Source of the DNA: Gracilimonas sp046602855
GTDB taxonomy: Bacteria > Bacteroidota > Rhodothermia > Balneolales > Balneolaceae
Direction: 5' to 3'
DNA length: 64,000 nucleotides
NCBI RefSeq assembly: GCF_046602855.1
Contig: NZ_JBKINJ010000001.1
Span: 2,108,001-2,172,000 of the forward strand
Positions within the stretch are counted from its first letter, which is position 1. Every line of letters starts with the position of its first letter. The notes below the pieces were generated by a model. The model had not been told where the DNA came from, did not search any database, and saw only the letters and a list, made by a program, of their open reading frames with translations. Made by a program: the position numbers and the translations under genes. This document shows positions 9,541 through 19,263 of the stretch, piece after piece.

Positions 9541-11628
9541 TTACAATTTAATGTTCAGCTTTACACCCGCAAACCAATTTCTGGGTGCAGCCGGCTGATA
9601 AAAACGATCACCGAAGGCATTGAGGTCATTGCCAAGGCTGTACTTTTCATTCAGCAAGTTATCTATCCCGAAGAAGGCATCAAGGTTAAAATCGGAAAAA
9701 AGCTCCAACCTGTAGCCTATTTTACTCTGTAATAAATGATAGGCTTTTGAATAAACCGTATTTGCATCGTTAAGTGGTATCTCATCCGTGAAATTATAAT
9801 TCAGATTCAAATATGAACCTAGAGCAGTGTTTACTTTCCAGCTGGTGTTCAAGGTATGTGGTGCGACGCCGGTCAGTTCATTACCGGAATAATCTTCACC
9901 TCCTCTTTGATAGTCCACAAAATTGAAATTGTGATAACTATATGAGAGATCCCAAGCTAGTCCTTCTATAAATTGATCCGGGTTTTGGATGACTTGCCAA
10001 CTTGTCGCAACTTCGATACCATATTGATCAGTGGCACCTGTATTTTCAAAAATAACAGTCGAATTCCTGTCAGAAGGTTGCTGAACGATGGTTTCACTCA
10101 GTTTAAAGATAAAACCGGTTATATCGTAACTGAAACGGCTTTGGTAAAAACTGCCTCTGAAACCTAATTCATAATTAGTTCCCTGTTCCGCTTCCAGGTC
10201 CAAGGCGATGCTACCCTCGTTAGTCCTGAATTCCTCTATGGTTGGTGGAGAAAATCCGTAACTGATACTACCGTGTACTAACATGCCTGGAAAAAACTTT
10301 TTTGCCATTCCAATTCTTGGGATGATCTCCGGGTCAAAAGTTTTTTGCGCTATGCCTGTATTATCATCCTGCAAGTTAGTTTCTAATCGATTCAGGCGAT
10401 ATTTTAATCTATTATAGCTTAGTCCCGCTGTCAGATAAATTTCACTGGGCAGATCCACTTCAGTATTCACAAAAAATAATGATGACTTCAGCTTAATCTC
10501 ATCATCAAAATTCAAATCGCCTGTTACACCACCTGCATTTTCATAATTTCGGGCAGCGTAATTTGCGGCCTGATATTCACCACCAAAAGTAAACCGTGTT
10601 CTAACATCCCCAATTTCAGTATCCAGGTAAAAACGGGTTCTGCCACCACCTGTTTTACGGCTGTCTTTTTTATAATCCAGGTTAAAAGGATTTTCAAATG
10701 CACTGAATGTTCCATACAGGGTGGTCAGATTGGATAAAATATCGTTGATCTCCACATCATGACTGATACCGGCAAGAAAGGCCTGCTGATCGATACTGGC
10801 ATTAGCCTCAACACTTCCCAGCACAAAAGGATTACCCGGCCGGGCCTGGCTTGGATCTTCTTGATATTGCTGTAATGTCAATCCCCCCGGAATGCCATAA
10901 TAAAGGTCAGAATATAAGAAGCTGGTTTTAATGATCTGTTTGTCGTTCAACTGAAATCGAGAAGAGAGTTCAGCTGTCTGCCTTTCCAAAAAGGATTGCT
11001 CTCTATAACCATCCGAACTCTGATTCGAATAATTAAACCTCAAATTAGCTTTGTCAGTCTGTTGTTCAGCAAATGCCGTATATCGGTTCAAACCATATGA
11101 ACCGATCATAGCGCCGGCCCCAACAACATTCCGGTTGCTTTGCCTGCTATCGAATAATATGGCACCGCCATTTCCGGCTCCATAAATACTGCCGGCCGGC
11201 CCCTTGATAACCTCCGCCTCCTGCATGTTTATCACGTCCAGTAAATTGAGCGGTGTACTGCCTGAAGGTTCTGTAAAAGGAATATCATTCCAGTATATCT
11301 TAATGTTTCGAACTCCAAAGGGTGCCCGAAGAGAACTCCCCCTGATAGCCACTCGGTAACTGCCCGGTGCACGCTGTTCGATCCTCACACCCGGTACAGC
11401 ATTCAGGCCATATACAATAGAGCTTTCATCAAAGCCCGAAATTCGTTCTGCCCTGATATTTGAAACCGCTCCGGGTGTCTCCATTAGACTTCGGTTACCC
11501 TCATAGCCCACAACTACTATATCACCGAGATCACCTTGAAGAGTATCCGGTTCAGTCTGCCCAAAAATTGTAGCTGGATACAGCAAAATCAGTAATGGTA
11601 AGCTGATACCTAAAAAAAAATGTTTCAT
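9541..11628 (-). CDS. TonB-dependent outer-membrane receptor
   Basis: This 695-residue protein has a signal peptide over residues 1-23 (ending FGQ). A plug domain covers about 35-160, with the motifs VVVGYEGNRS, GSYRVAIRGSS and VIKGPAGSIYGAGNGGAILF. A 22-strand-type barrel fills the rest, with LNYNFTDEIPLND and a C-terminal FAGVKLNIKL strand. The family imports siderophores, haem, vitamin B12 or other large ligands using TonB-ExbB-ExbD energy. The FecA-like overall shape suggests an iron complex, but the substrate cannot be read from the sequence. It lacks the N-terminal carboxypeptidase-like extension of SusC proteins and has no SusD neighbour, which argues against glycan uptake. It is followed 18 bases upstream by the APC permease gene on the same strand. 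Confidence 0.92.
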   Translation of the reverse strand: MKHFFLGISLPLLILLYPATIFGQTEPDTLQGDLGDIVVVGYEGNRSLMETPGAVSNIRAERISGFDESSIVYGLNAVPGVRIEQRAPGSYRVAIRGSSLRAPFGVRNIKIYWNDIPFTEPSGSTPLNLLDVINMQEAEVIKGPAGSIYGAGNGGAILFDSRQSNRNVVGAGAMIGSYGLNRYTAFAEQQTDKANLRFNYSNQSSDGYREQSFLERQTAELSSRFQLNDKQIIKTSFLYSDLYYGIPGGLTLQQYQEDPSQARPGNPFVLGSVEANASIDQQAFLAGISHDVEINDILSNLTTLYGTFSAFENPFNLDYKKDSRKTGGGRTRFYLDTEIGDVRTRFTFGGEYQAANYAARNYENAGGVTGDLNFDDEIKLKSSLFFVNTEVDLPSEIYLTAGLSYNRLKYRLNRLETNLQDDNTGIAQKTFDPEIIPRIGMAKKFFPGMLVHGSISYGFSPPTIEEFRTNEGSIALDLEAEQGTNYELGFRGSFYQSRFSYDITGFIFKLSETIVQQPSDRNSTVIFENTGATDQYGIEVATSWQVIQNPDQFIEGLAWDLSYSYHNFNFVDYQRGGEDYSGNELTGVAPHTLNTSWKVNTALGSYLNLNYNFTDEIPLNDANTVYSKAYHLLQSKIGYRLELFSDFNLDAFFGIDNLLNEKYSLGNDLNAFGDRFYQPAAPRNWFAGVKLNIKL

Positions 11629-11646
11629 AAAATACTTAAAAATGAT

Positions 11647-13746
11647 TTAACTGTTTTCTTCTTCCGTGTTAATGATAGACAATACGGGACAAGTTACCGT
11701 TTCTGATATATTGTTGTGTACTGTATTAAAAAAGCTTTGCCGGTCTGAAGATCCTGTTTCTCCTAAAATGACCAGGTCGTCTTCTCCTGAAATCTGTTCC
11801 ACGGCTTTAGTCACATCATCAACATTTACGCTCTTCGAAAAGATCCTATTCTCATCTAATCCGGCTTCTCTCAACAAACTCTTGGCAACGAATTCCAGAT
11901 TTTCTTCACGATTTTCACTTTCAGTCTCCATTTCATCACTGGATAAGGTGATCAAAGTTATTGGCAGATCACTCGATTTTGATAGATCGTGAAGAATAGT
12001 TGAAAGTCGTTTATTAAGTTGATCTTTAGAATATACAGGAACCAATAACCGTTCTATGGATGGAACGGATTCTACAGTAAGCACGGCATTGCATTCTTCT
12101 TCGTCAATATACCGATCTATACTTTTCCCAAGATCAGGAGTGAAAACCTGATTTGTCTCAACCTTATATCCTTTATTTCTGATCTCATCAGAAATAGTTT
12201 CCATTTTCTCCTTTTCCTCATCATCAAGTTTCTCCCTTGATTGTTCCGGACTCGTTTGTTCTTTGATTATTTTATACCACAAAAGGTTTATTTCCAATTC
12301 TTTAAAAGGTGTGAGAAGTGCATCCGGTATTTCCTTGGGGTCAGAAATTTCAAGCGGTATAAGAATTTTAGGATTTCGCATGGAGGGTTGAATATGAGGG
12401 GGTATAGGTTTCTGTATTTCTGTTTCACGTGCGAATAACCAGTGCCAAACTGTTGCAAATATCAGGACTACAGTTCCTATAATAATTGACGTGCTCTGCA
12501 TAAAAGCGATCAATCCAAAACAGGCAAGAGCACCCACTACCGAGACCATAGGTGCTGCCTTAACGTTGAATGTTGGGGCATACCAAATTGGAGATTTTTT
12601 TCTCACTGAGAAGAGCGCAAGACAAATAACGCCATAAAGCACCAGATGTAAAAGAGAGGCAACTTCAGCAAGCAGCTCAATTCTCCCAAAAAGTGTTACG
12701 CCTGCTATTGAGGCCCCGACTATAAATAATGCCCAATGAGGCGTTCCATATCTTTTATTTACCTGACTAATCCCTGGGGGTAATAATCTATCTGTACTCA
12801 ATGCATAAATAGCCCTGGACGAACTTAAAATTGAAGCATTTGCCGATGATAGAGTTGCAAGTAATCCAGCTCCCAAAACAAGCAATCCTCCTATTGGGCC
12901 GATAATAGAACGCGCTACCTCAACAGTGGCTGTCTCACCTAACTCGGACAACTCTTCAGCGCTAAAAATACTGGTGCTGACAAACAAAGTGAGAACATAA
13001 AGTAGTGTCACAATCGCTACACTGCCAATAAGAGCTCTGGGAAGATTTTTCTGTGGATCTTTTATCTCGCCGGCAACGGTTGCTATCTGAACAAAACCCA
13101 AATATGATGTAAAGATCAAAGCCGTCGTGGTAAATATTGATTTGTACCCTTTTGGAACAAACTCAGACTGTAGTTCTACCGGCCCTATCACACCTAATGC
13201 CTCAAGGGCTCCATAGCCAAATAATGCTGTCAAAATACCGGTCAGAATTATAACTACACCATTCTGAAGTTTCCCAACACCCTTAGTTCCAGCCAAATTT
13301 ACTATAGTCAGAAATATTGCCGTTCCTAAAGCGAATAATACAATAGGATCCCCAAGAGATAATCCCAGTTCACTGAATATCTTACTGGCGTATTCACCAA
13401 ACCCCATTAAATAGAATGCACTGGCAAATATCAACCCCACGCATTGACCGATACCTATCAAAGAGCCGGTAAACGAGCCAAATATTCTAGAGGCAAAATA
13501 GTACCCTCCTCCACTTTGTGGCATGGCAGTGGCTAGTTCGGTGGTACATATGGCTACAACCATGGCTATACTTCCGGCTATCAGAAAAGAGAACATCGCG
13601 GCCGGACCTGCATCTCCACCGGCAATACCTGGAAATACAAATATACCTGCGCCTACCATAGTTCCGATACCAATAGCAAGGGCAGGACCAAGCCCAAGAG
13701 TTCGTTCTAGCTCTCCTCTATTTTGAGATTGCCTTTCTCTACTCAT
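11647..13746 (-). CDS. APC-family amino-acid permease fused to two UspA-like domains
   Basis: This 699-residue protein has about twelve membrane segments (residues 17-440), starting with the APC signature IGIGTMVGAGIFVFPGIAGG. The permease motif PQSGGGYYFASRIFGSFTG follows near residue 75. The C-terminal half (about 455-697) is cytoplasmic and holds two universal-stress-protein-like modules. The second ends VILGETGSS...ETVTCPVLSII, resembling the G-x-G nucleotide-loop region of UspA. Such transporter-Usp fusions are known for cationic amino-acid and other APC permeases; the Usp part is thought to sense nucleotide or energy status. The substrate is not resolved here. It is divergent from murI. 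Confidence 0.9.
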   Translation of the reverse strand: MSRERQSQNRGELERTLGLGPALAIGIGTMVGAGIFVFPGIAGGDAGPAAMFSFLIAGSIAMVVAICTTELATAMPQSGGGYYFASRIFGSFTGSLIGIGQCVGLIFASAFYLMGFGEYASKIFSELGLSLGDPIVLFALGTAIFLTIVNLAGTKGVGKLQNGVVIILTGILTALFGYGALEALGVIGPVELQSEFVPKGYKSIFTTTALIFTSYLGFVQIATVAGEIKDPQKNLPRALIGSVAIVTLLYVLTLFVSTSIFSAEELSELGETATVEVARSIIGPIGGLLVLGAGLLATLSSANASILSSSRAIYALSTDRLLPPGISQVNKRYGTPHWALFIVGASIAGVTLFGRIELLAEVASLLHLVLYGVICLALFSVRKKSPIWYAPTFNVKAAPMVSVVGALACFGLIAFMQSTSIIIGTVVLIFATVWHWLFARETEIQKPIPPHIQPSMRNPKILIPLEISDPKEIPDALLTPFKELEINLLWYKIIKEQTSPEQSREKLDDEEKEKMETISDEIRNKGYKVETNQVFTPDLGKSIDRYIDEEECNAVLTVESVPSIERLLVPVYSKDQLNKRLSTILHDLSKSSDLPITLITLSSDEMETESENREENLEFVAKSLLREAGLDENRIFSKSVNVDDVTKAVEQISGEDDLVILGETGSSDRQSFFNTVHNNISETVTCPVLSIINTEEENS

Positions 13747-13830
13747 TAATAGTATTTAAAATATTTGACAGACATTTAAGATGGTAATAAAATTTATAAG
13801 CACTTTATAAAAAATATCTTAACCATGGAT

Positions 13831-13838
13831 CAAAGATA
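13831..13838 (-). promoter_or_regulatory. Candidate -7 element for the APC permease gene
   Basis: Read on the minus strand the octamer is TATCTTTG, which fits the Bacteroidota -7 consensus TAnnTTTG. It lies about 85 bases before the start at 13746 in the divergent gap 13747-13925. No good -33 TTG is seen at the expected distance, so this is tentative. Confidence 0.3.
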
Positions 13839-13925
13839 TTGATTAAAAATTTCATAAAATCTAAAAAAGGAAACTTCGGCAGCCTCTACTATTAAATCAA
13901 ACACATTACTTGTACCTTTTGCTTT

Positions 13926-14756
13926 TTGGAACAAATCACTAATAAATTGATAAATAAAAATCAGCCCATAGGTATTTTTGATTCCGGTATTGGCGGGCTT
14001 ACAGTTGCTAAAGCAGTCATAGATGCTCTACCCGATGAAGATATCATTTATTTTGGGGATACTGCCCGTGTACCGTATGGTATTAAATCAGAAGAAACAG
14101 TACGAGCCTATGCACTTGAGATCACAAAGTTTTTACTCAACAAGGGAGTAAAAATGATCCTCATTGCTTGTAATACCGTTTCTGCTTCTGCAAAAGAGGA
14201 GATCATTGAGGCAGCCGGAGACATTCCTGTACTGGACGTGATCACAGCCGGAACACGAACCGCCGTCGGAATACCCGAACATAAGAATATCGGTGTGATT
14301 GGCACGCTTGGAACCGTCAATTCGCGTGCTTATGTGGAATCTATACATGCTTTTGACTCCACCATCAACGTTGAACAGCAGGCTTGCCCTATGCTGGTAC
14401 CTTTAGCTGAGGAAGGTTGGATCGATAATGAAGTTGCCATTCAAACTCTGCACCATTATCTGGATCATTTTGATGATACGGGGATCCAAACCCTGATCCT
14501 AGGCTGCACACATTATCCTTTGTTCAAAGAAACAATCCCACATATACTGAAAGACAAAAAAGTAAAGATCGTTGATTCCGCAGAATCAATAGCAAGATCT
14601 GCCAAGCTGAAACTGACTGAATTGGACCTTCTCAATACTAAAGGTGGAAAATTTCACTGTTACGTCAGCGATCGCCCCCAGCGATTTCATGAACTCGCAG
14701 AACGTTTCTTAGGAAAAGGACTGACCACCGTTGATGTGGTCAGCCTCGATAAGTAA
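13926..14756 (+). CDS. murI: Glutamate racemase
   Basis: This enzyme interconverts L- and D-glutamate in the cytoplasm for peptidoglycan precursors. The sequence carries the family signature GIFDSGIGGLTV (Asp19, Ser20) and the first catalytic Cys in LIACNTVSA (Cys82). The second catalytic Cys is in ILGCTHYPLF (about residue 193). The GDTARVPYG substrate-loop motif is also present. At 276 residues the length is normal. The start is TTG at 13926; another TTG at 13947 would give the shorter MINKNQPIG start and is equally plausible, since neither has a clear ribosome-binding site. It converges on the OPT transporter with only nine bases between the stops. Confidence 0.95.
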   Translation: MEQITNKLINKNQPIGIFDSGIGGLTVAKAVIDALPDEDIIYFGDTARVPYGIKSEETVRAYALEITKFLLNKGVKMILIACNTVSASAKEEIIEAAGDIPVLDVITAGTRTAVGIPEHKNIGVIGTLGTVNSRAYVESIHAFDSTINVEQQACPMLVPLAEEGWIDNEVAIQTLHHYLDHFDDTGIQTLILGCTHYPLFKETIPHILKDKKVKIVDSAESIARSAKLKLTELDLLNTKGGKFHCYVSDRPQRFHELAERFLGKGLTTVDVVSLDK

Positions 14757-14765
14757 AATTAATTA

Positions 14766-16817
14766 TTAATCTTCTTTTCTGATAGCAACTTTATACAACC
14801 AGATCATAAAGAAAATAGCTGCACCTACACCCAGCAGACTGGTTAGCCATTCCATTCCTTCGGGCATTAGGCGAAGGGCATCGGTGCTTTCAAAAAAAGC
14901 AAAGGGAATAGCCAGAATTATTCCGATCAATGCTTCCCCCGTGATCAAACCTGAAGAAAATAACAGACCATTCCTTTCAGCATTTCCTTCTGCCTCAAGA
15001 ATATCTTTACCAGCTTTTCGGGCTCTGTTCCGCACTACTTTAGAAGCACTCCAGGCTATCATTCCACCAATAAAGATCGGTACAGACAGTTCAACCGGAA
15101 GATAGATACCAACGGCAACAGCTAATACCGGTGTTCTAAATTCAGAACCTTTACGCTTCAGGATCTGATCAAGAATAATTATAGCGACCGCTATCAATCC
15201 GCCAATAATGATCATGGGCCATTCAAGATTCCTTGCAAATACACCCTCTGCCACAGACTGCATAAGCGTGGCCTGAGGAGCAGTTAGCATCTCCTGTGGA
15301 TTCATTCCTTCTCTAGGGAAGACACCTCCTAAACCATAGGCATTAAAAAGCAGGCTCAATATCGGGGCTATCACAATTGCAGCGGCCACAACACCCACAA
15401 CCTGCATGATCTGCTGTTTGTATGGCGTAGCCCCTACGATCTGACCGGCTTTTAAATCCTGTAAATTATCTCCGGCAAGAGCCGCTGCACAAGCGATCAT
15501 CGCCCCAACAATAATAGCCGCGGCAGCCGCACTTTTGGCCTTTTCAATATCTGCAGCGAAATCAACTTCTCCACCTAAAATAGCCAATAGACAGAGGGAA
15601 GTTGCCAGTACTGTAGCAATCGTTACACCTGATATGGGATTATTGGAAGACCCTACTAAACCCGCCATATAACCTGCTACTGATGAGAACAAAAATCCTG
15701 CAAATAATGAGAATACCACACCAAAGGTAATAGCCGTCCAGTAAGCGCCGGAACTGACCGCTAAGTGATCAATGTCTATCACATACATGAATACAATAAA
15801 GATCGGAATAGCCAACCCAATTACACCCCAGATCACAATATTGATGGGAGTATCCTGCTCTGTTCTTGGAACACTGGCACTGCCACCTTTCTTAAGTTGC
15901 TTGACAGCAGCCATGGATGACTTGATGCCATCTACCAATGGTTTGGCTAAAGATATCAGAGCCCAGACACCCCCAACAACCATAGCCCCCACACCCATAT
16001 AACGGATCTTTTGGCTCCAAATAGCTAGAGCAGCATCGTAACCTTCAGCAGCCCCAACAATTGCAGTGATCTCCTCAGGACTTGAAAAAGCCATGTAGAT
16101 CGGAATACCAAACAGCCATGAAATAAGCCCACCTGCAAAGATCAGCACAGCAATATTAAGACCAACTATATATCCTACGGCTAGCAAGGCTACCGAAAGA
16201 TCCGCTCCCATTCCAAATATGGATTTTCCGGCTTTTACTGAGCCTCCAACAGAACCTGCAAATACTTTCAATCCGGTTTGACTCAGCTTGAACAAAGCAG
16301 CCGCAACACCTGCCTGAATTATAGTCCTAATTCCTTTCCCACCTTCAGTTCCTGCTTTGAGAACCTCACCGGTTGCGACACCCTCAGGAAACTGAAGCTC
16401 ACTTTCTATGATCAGTGCACGTCGCAATGGAATAGTGAACAACACGCCAAGAATACCCCCAAACATAGCTATAGCTGCTGTTTGCATAAAGGGAAAATCG
16501 AGCCAGTATTTGAGTAAAATTAAAGCAGGAAGGGTAAATATAACTCCCGCAGCCAGTGATTCACCAGCTGATGCTGCCGTTTGAACGATATTATTTTCCA
16601 GTATATTGGATTCCTTGAAAAGTCGTAACACGGCCATCGAGATCACTGCGGCCGGAATGGATGCAGAGACCGTCATCCCGACTTTCAGGCCCAAATAGGC
16701 ATTTGCTCCGGCAAGAATAGCAGAGAGCAAAAACCCCAAGATCACAGCTTTTACGGTAATTTGTGGAAGATCATCATCAGCAGAAACAAATGGGGTTAAG
16801 GTATCTTTTTTACTCAT
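14766..16817 (-). CDS. OPT-family oligopeptide transporter
   Basis: This 683-residue integral membrane protein has some 14-16 hydrophobic segments. Family features include the N-terminal LGFLLSAILAGANAYLGLKVG, then SAGESLAAGVIFTLPALILL near 85 and ELQFPEGVATGEVLKAG around 138. Further features are GSSNNPISGVTIATVL near 386 and GDNLQDLKAGQIVGATP near 450. OPT proteins take up oligopeptides or, in the YSL branch, metal chelates by proton coupling; bacterial members are poorly characterised. The substrate is unassigned. It stands between mscL (same strand, 48 bases upstream) and murI (convergent). Confidence 0.92.
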   Translation of the reverse strand: MSKKDTLTPFVSADDDLPQITVKAVILGFLLSAILAGANAYLGLKVGMTVSASIPAAVISMAVLRLFKESNILENNIVQTAASAGESLAAGVIFTLPALILLKYWLDFPFMQTAAIAMFGGILGVLFTIPLRRALIIESELQFPEGVATGEVLKAGTEGGKGIRTIIQAGVAAALFKLSQTGLKVFAGSVGGSVKAGKSIFGMGADLSVALLAVGYIVGLNIAVLIFAGGLISWLFGIPIYMAFSSPEEITAIVGAAEGYDAALAIWSQKIRYMGVGAMVVGGVWALISLAKPLVDGIKSSMAAVKQLKKGGSASVPRTEQDTPINIVIWGVIGLAIPIFIVFMYVIDIDHLAVSSGAYWTAITFGVVFSLFAGFLFSSVAGYMAGLVGSSNNPISGVTIATVLATSLCLLAILGGEVDFAADIEKAKSAAAAAIIVGAMIACAAALAGDNLQDLKAGQIVGATPYKQQIMQVVGVVAAAIVIAPILSLLFNAYGLGGVFPREGMNPQEMLTAPQATLMQSVAEGVFARNLEWPMIIIGGLIAVAIIILDQILKRKGSEFRTPVLAVAVGIYLPVELSVPIFIGGMIAWSASKVVRNRARKAGKDILEAEGNAERNGLLFSSGLITGEALIGIILAIPFAFFESTDALRLMPEGMEWLTSLLGVGAAIFFMIWLYKVAIRKED

Positions 16818-16865
16818 TGGTTAGCTTATGTTTTAAGGTATCAGAATTTTAGTTTTGCTGAGTTA

Positions 16866-17282
16866 TTAAGAATTTTTCAGCAGATCTCTTATCTCAGTCA
16901 GTAATTCTTCTTCTTTTGAGGGCTTGACGGGTTTAGGTTCCGGTTTGGCTTCTTCTTTTTTCATGAACCGATTATAACTTTTCACAACAAAAAAGATGGC
17001 TGCAGAAACAATAACGAATGTAATGATCGTATTTATGAAGGCCCCATAATTTATTGTCACCGCTTCAACTGTTCCATCCTGAAGTATTTTTTCAGCGAAC
17101 TGCCATTTCAGTTCAGCAAAATCCACTCCTGCGATCATATAACCAACCGGTGGCATAATGATGTCGTTAACAAATGACTTTGTAATGGCTCCAAAATACG
17201 TAGCCATGATCAAACCAACAGCCAGTTCTACTACATTACCGCGTGATACAAACTCTTTAAATTCTTTGAATAAGTCTTTCAT
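16866..17282 (-). CDS. mscL: Large-conductance mechanosensitive channel MscL
   Basis: This 138-residue inner-membrane channel opens under membrane tension to release solutes during hypo-osmotic shock. The N-terminal amphipathic helix (MKDLFKEFKEFVSRGN) is followed by TM1 VVELAVGLIMATYFGAITKS. The periplasmic loop contains DIIMPPVGYM, and TM2 is INTIITFVIVSAAIFFVV (about 85-103). The C-terminal charged helix ends LTEIRDLLKNS, a typical MscL tail. Length and order match the family exactly. It precedes the OPT transporter gene on the same strand. Confidence 0.97.
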   Translation of the reverse strand: MKDLFKEFKEFVSRGNVVELAVGLIMATYFGAITKSFVNDIIMPPVGYMIAGVDFAELKWQFAEKILQDGTVEAVTINYGAFINTIITFVIVSAAIFFVVKSYNRFMKKEEAKPEPKPVKPSKEEELLTEIRDLLKNS

Positions 17283-17427
17283 TTAAATCTTTTGATTACT
17301 TATAAATTTTCTGCAAATATGACAAATAAGCAAACCTCAAGCAATAAAGGTTTTTTTAGCCTCTTTACCTCTTCTGCCTTATCTTTAAATGAATCAAAAG
17401 TATCAAACAAATTCAGCATAATAGCCT

Positions 17428-17676
17428 ATGAGAACGATTGCCCAGCTAACCTATATTCCGTTATCAGAAGACGATCCAAGAGAAAAAGTACAGGACCTGT
17501 TGGAGCATCTGGCTCAATATGATGTGGAAATTGAAGTTGGATATCTGTCTTCTACCATCATCGGAGCTCCGAAAGAAGTCTTTAAAGTAGTTAAGGACCT
17601 TTATGATATTATGGCCCTCGAAACAGAGCATTTCAGATTCCAGGTTGACTTCCTAAGCCCCTCCAAAGAACACTAA
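17428..17676 (+). CDS. Thiamine-binding-type (MTH1187/YkoF-like) small protein
   Basis: This 82-residue protein starts MRTIAQLTYIPL and alternates strands and helices. The pattern is that of the MTH1187/YqgV/YkoF thiamine- or pyrimidine-binding fold, with a strand, a helix (REKVQDLLEHLAQY), an 'EVGYLSSTIIGAPKEVFKVVKDLYD' segment and a final strand (FRFQVDFL). Family members bind thiamine or its pyrimidine moiety in the cytoplasm. Assignment rests on fold pattern and length and is moderate. No thiamine genes lie nearby. It is divergent from mscL and converges on the PIN-PhoH gene. Confidence 0.65.
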   Translation: MRTIAQLTYIPLSEDDPREKVQDLLEHLAQYDVEIEVGYLSSTIIGAPKEVFKVVKDLYDIMALETEHFRFQVDFLSPSKEH

Positions 17677-17738
17677 TCTTAGGTACAAGGCCCAAGTTAC
17701 CACTTACACTTTGAACCTAAAATCATGCGCCTATTACA

Positions 17739-19070
17739 CTACAAAAGTTTAGAGGCTAAATTAGCCAGATCAGATCGTTCGCCTTTCTCAAGATTTATGT
17801 GAGCATATAATTCATGATCGTGCATCCTGTCAACAAGATAACTCAGACCATTGCTTTGTGCATCCAGATATGGCGTATCGATCTGAAAGATATCACCCGT
17901 AAATACGATCTTTGTGTTTTGCCCTGCCCGGGTAATAATAGTTTTGACTTCGTGAGGTGTCAGGTTTTGAGCCTCATCAATGATAAATATCACATTCGAT
18001 AGACTTCGTCCCCGTATGTAAGCAAGTGGAACAATTCTGAGCTTATCCGTTTGCAGCATCTCATCAATTTTCTTGAAATGCTTACTGCTTTCTTTATACT
18101 GATTTTTTATATAGCTAAGATTGTCCCAAAGTGGCTGCATGTAGGGATCGATCTTTTGATTCGCATCACCCGGTAAATAACCCAGGTCTTTGTTACTTAA
18201 GGGAACTATAGGTCGAGCCATATAAACCTGCTTAAAATCACTTCGCTGTTCCAAAGCCGCCGCCAAGGCAAGCAATGTCTTTCCGGTTCCGGCTGCACCG
18301 GTTACAGTAGTACAAAGTACCTTTTTATTTTGCAGTGCATGTAGCGCAAAGGTCTGTTCAGCATTTTTGGGATGAATGCCGTAGGCATGAACTTTGTCTA
18401 CCACCTCAATCATTTCAGAGCCTGGATTATACCAACCTAATGCCGAGGCTCCATGAGCTTTCATGATATAATAGTGATTACATGAAGGATCTTGCTGCCC
18501 CAGATCCTTAGGATCAATCTCTCCTTCCTCATAGAACTTTGCAATGGTAGCAGGGTTTTCGACTTCAATTTCAGTCTTCCCTCTGTAAAGGTGTTCAATA
18601 TCCTTGATACGAATGGTCTCATAATCTTCCGCTTCCAGGTTAAGGGCCCTGGCCTTCAGCCTGAGATTAATATCCTTTGAAACAAGTATCACTCGCTGAT
18701 CAGGATTTTCCTCTTTCAGATGTAGAGCTGCATTTATAATGCGGTGGTCATTTTTATCAGAACCATATACCTTTGTAGCATCCAGTGAACTGTTCTGATT
18801 AGTAATAACCCGAAGTTTACCATGTGACCTTCCATTCAATGGGATCCAGTTTTGAAGCATGTTGGTATCAGAGATCCCGTCCAGATAGCGAATGAACTCC
18901 CTTGCGTGCAAGTTGATCACGTTGTTACCTTTTTTGAAGGTATCTAGCTCTTCAAGAACGGTAATGGGTATGGCTACATCATTTTTTTCAAAGTTTCGGA
19001 CAGCTTCATAGTCGTAGAGCAGAACGGAGGTGTCGAGAACGAAGATCTTCTTCTCTTTCTTCTTTGGCAT
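17739..19070 (-). CDS. PIN-PhoH family protein (PhoH2-like ATPase/ribonuclease)
   Basis: This 443-residue protein has an N-terminal PIN nuclease domain (residues 8-145) starting IFVLDTSVLLYD, with acidic Asp13, and containing DKNDHRIINAAL and VILVSKDINLRLKA. A C-terminal PhoH-type P-loop ATPase (about 230-443) carries Walker A GAAGTGKTLLA near 256 and Walker B VIFIIDEAQNLTP near 365. PIN-PhoH fusions act as ATP-dependent RNA-unwinding ribonucleases in studied actinobacteria; many Bacteroidota carry this single-gene version. Unlike classical PhoH2 loci, no partner antitoxin-like small gene is visible directly upstream. Confidence 0.93.
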   Translation of the reverse strand: MPKKKEKKIFVLDTSVLLYDYEAVRNFEKNDVAIPITVLEELDTFKKGNNVINLHAREFIRYLDGISDTNMLQNWIPLNGRSHGKLRVITNQNSSLDATKVYGSDKNDHRIINAALHLKEENPDQRVILVSKDINLRLKARALNLEAEDYETIRIKDIEHLYRGKTEIEVENPATIAKFYEEGEIDPKDLGQQDPSCNHYYIMKAHGASALGWYNPGSEMIEVVDKVHAYGIHPKNAEQTFALHALQNKKVLCTTVTGAAGTGKTLLALAAALEQRSDFKQVYMARPIVPLSNKDLGYLPGDANQKIDPYMQPLWDNLSYIKNQYKESSKHFKKIDEMLQTDKLRIVPLAYIRGRSLSNVIFIIDEAQNLTPHEVKTIITRAGQNTKIVFTGDIFQIDTPYLDAQSNGLSYLVDRMHDHELYAHINLEKGERSDLANLASKLL

Positions 19071-19263
19071 AGATGGGAAGTTTTGGTTTTTAGATGGTTT
19101 ATACCAAACACTGTATGTAGATGAAAAATGAGTAACCCACGAAATAAAGCTAATGACAAACTCTTATGCAACGAAGTTTGAAGATTTAACACAAAATTAT
19201 TAGCAGTTATCAGAACCTGGTTGAAACGAACAGTAGAGCCAAAATTATACCCGGGTTTCTTAA

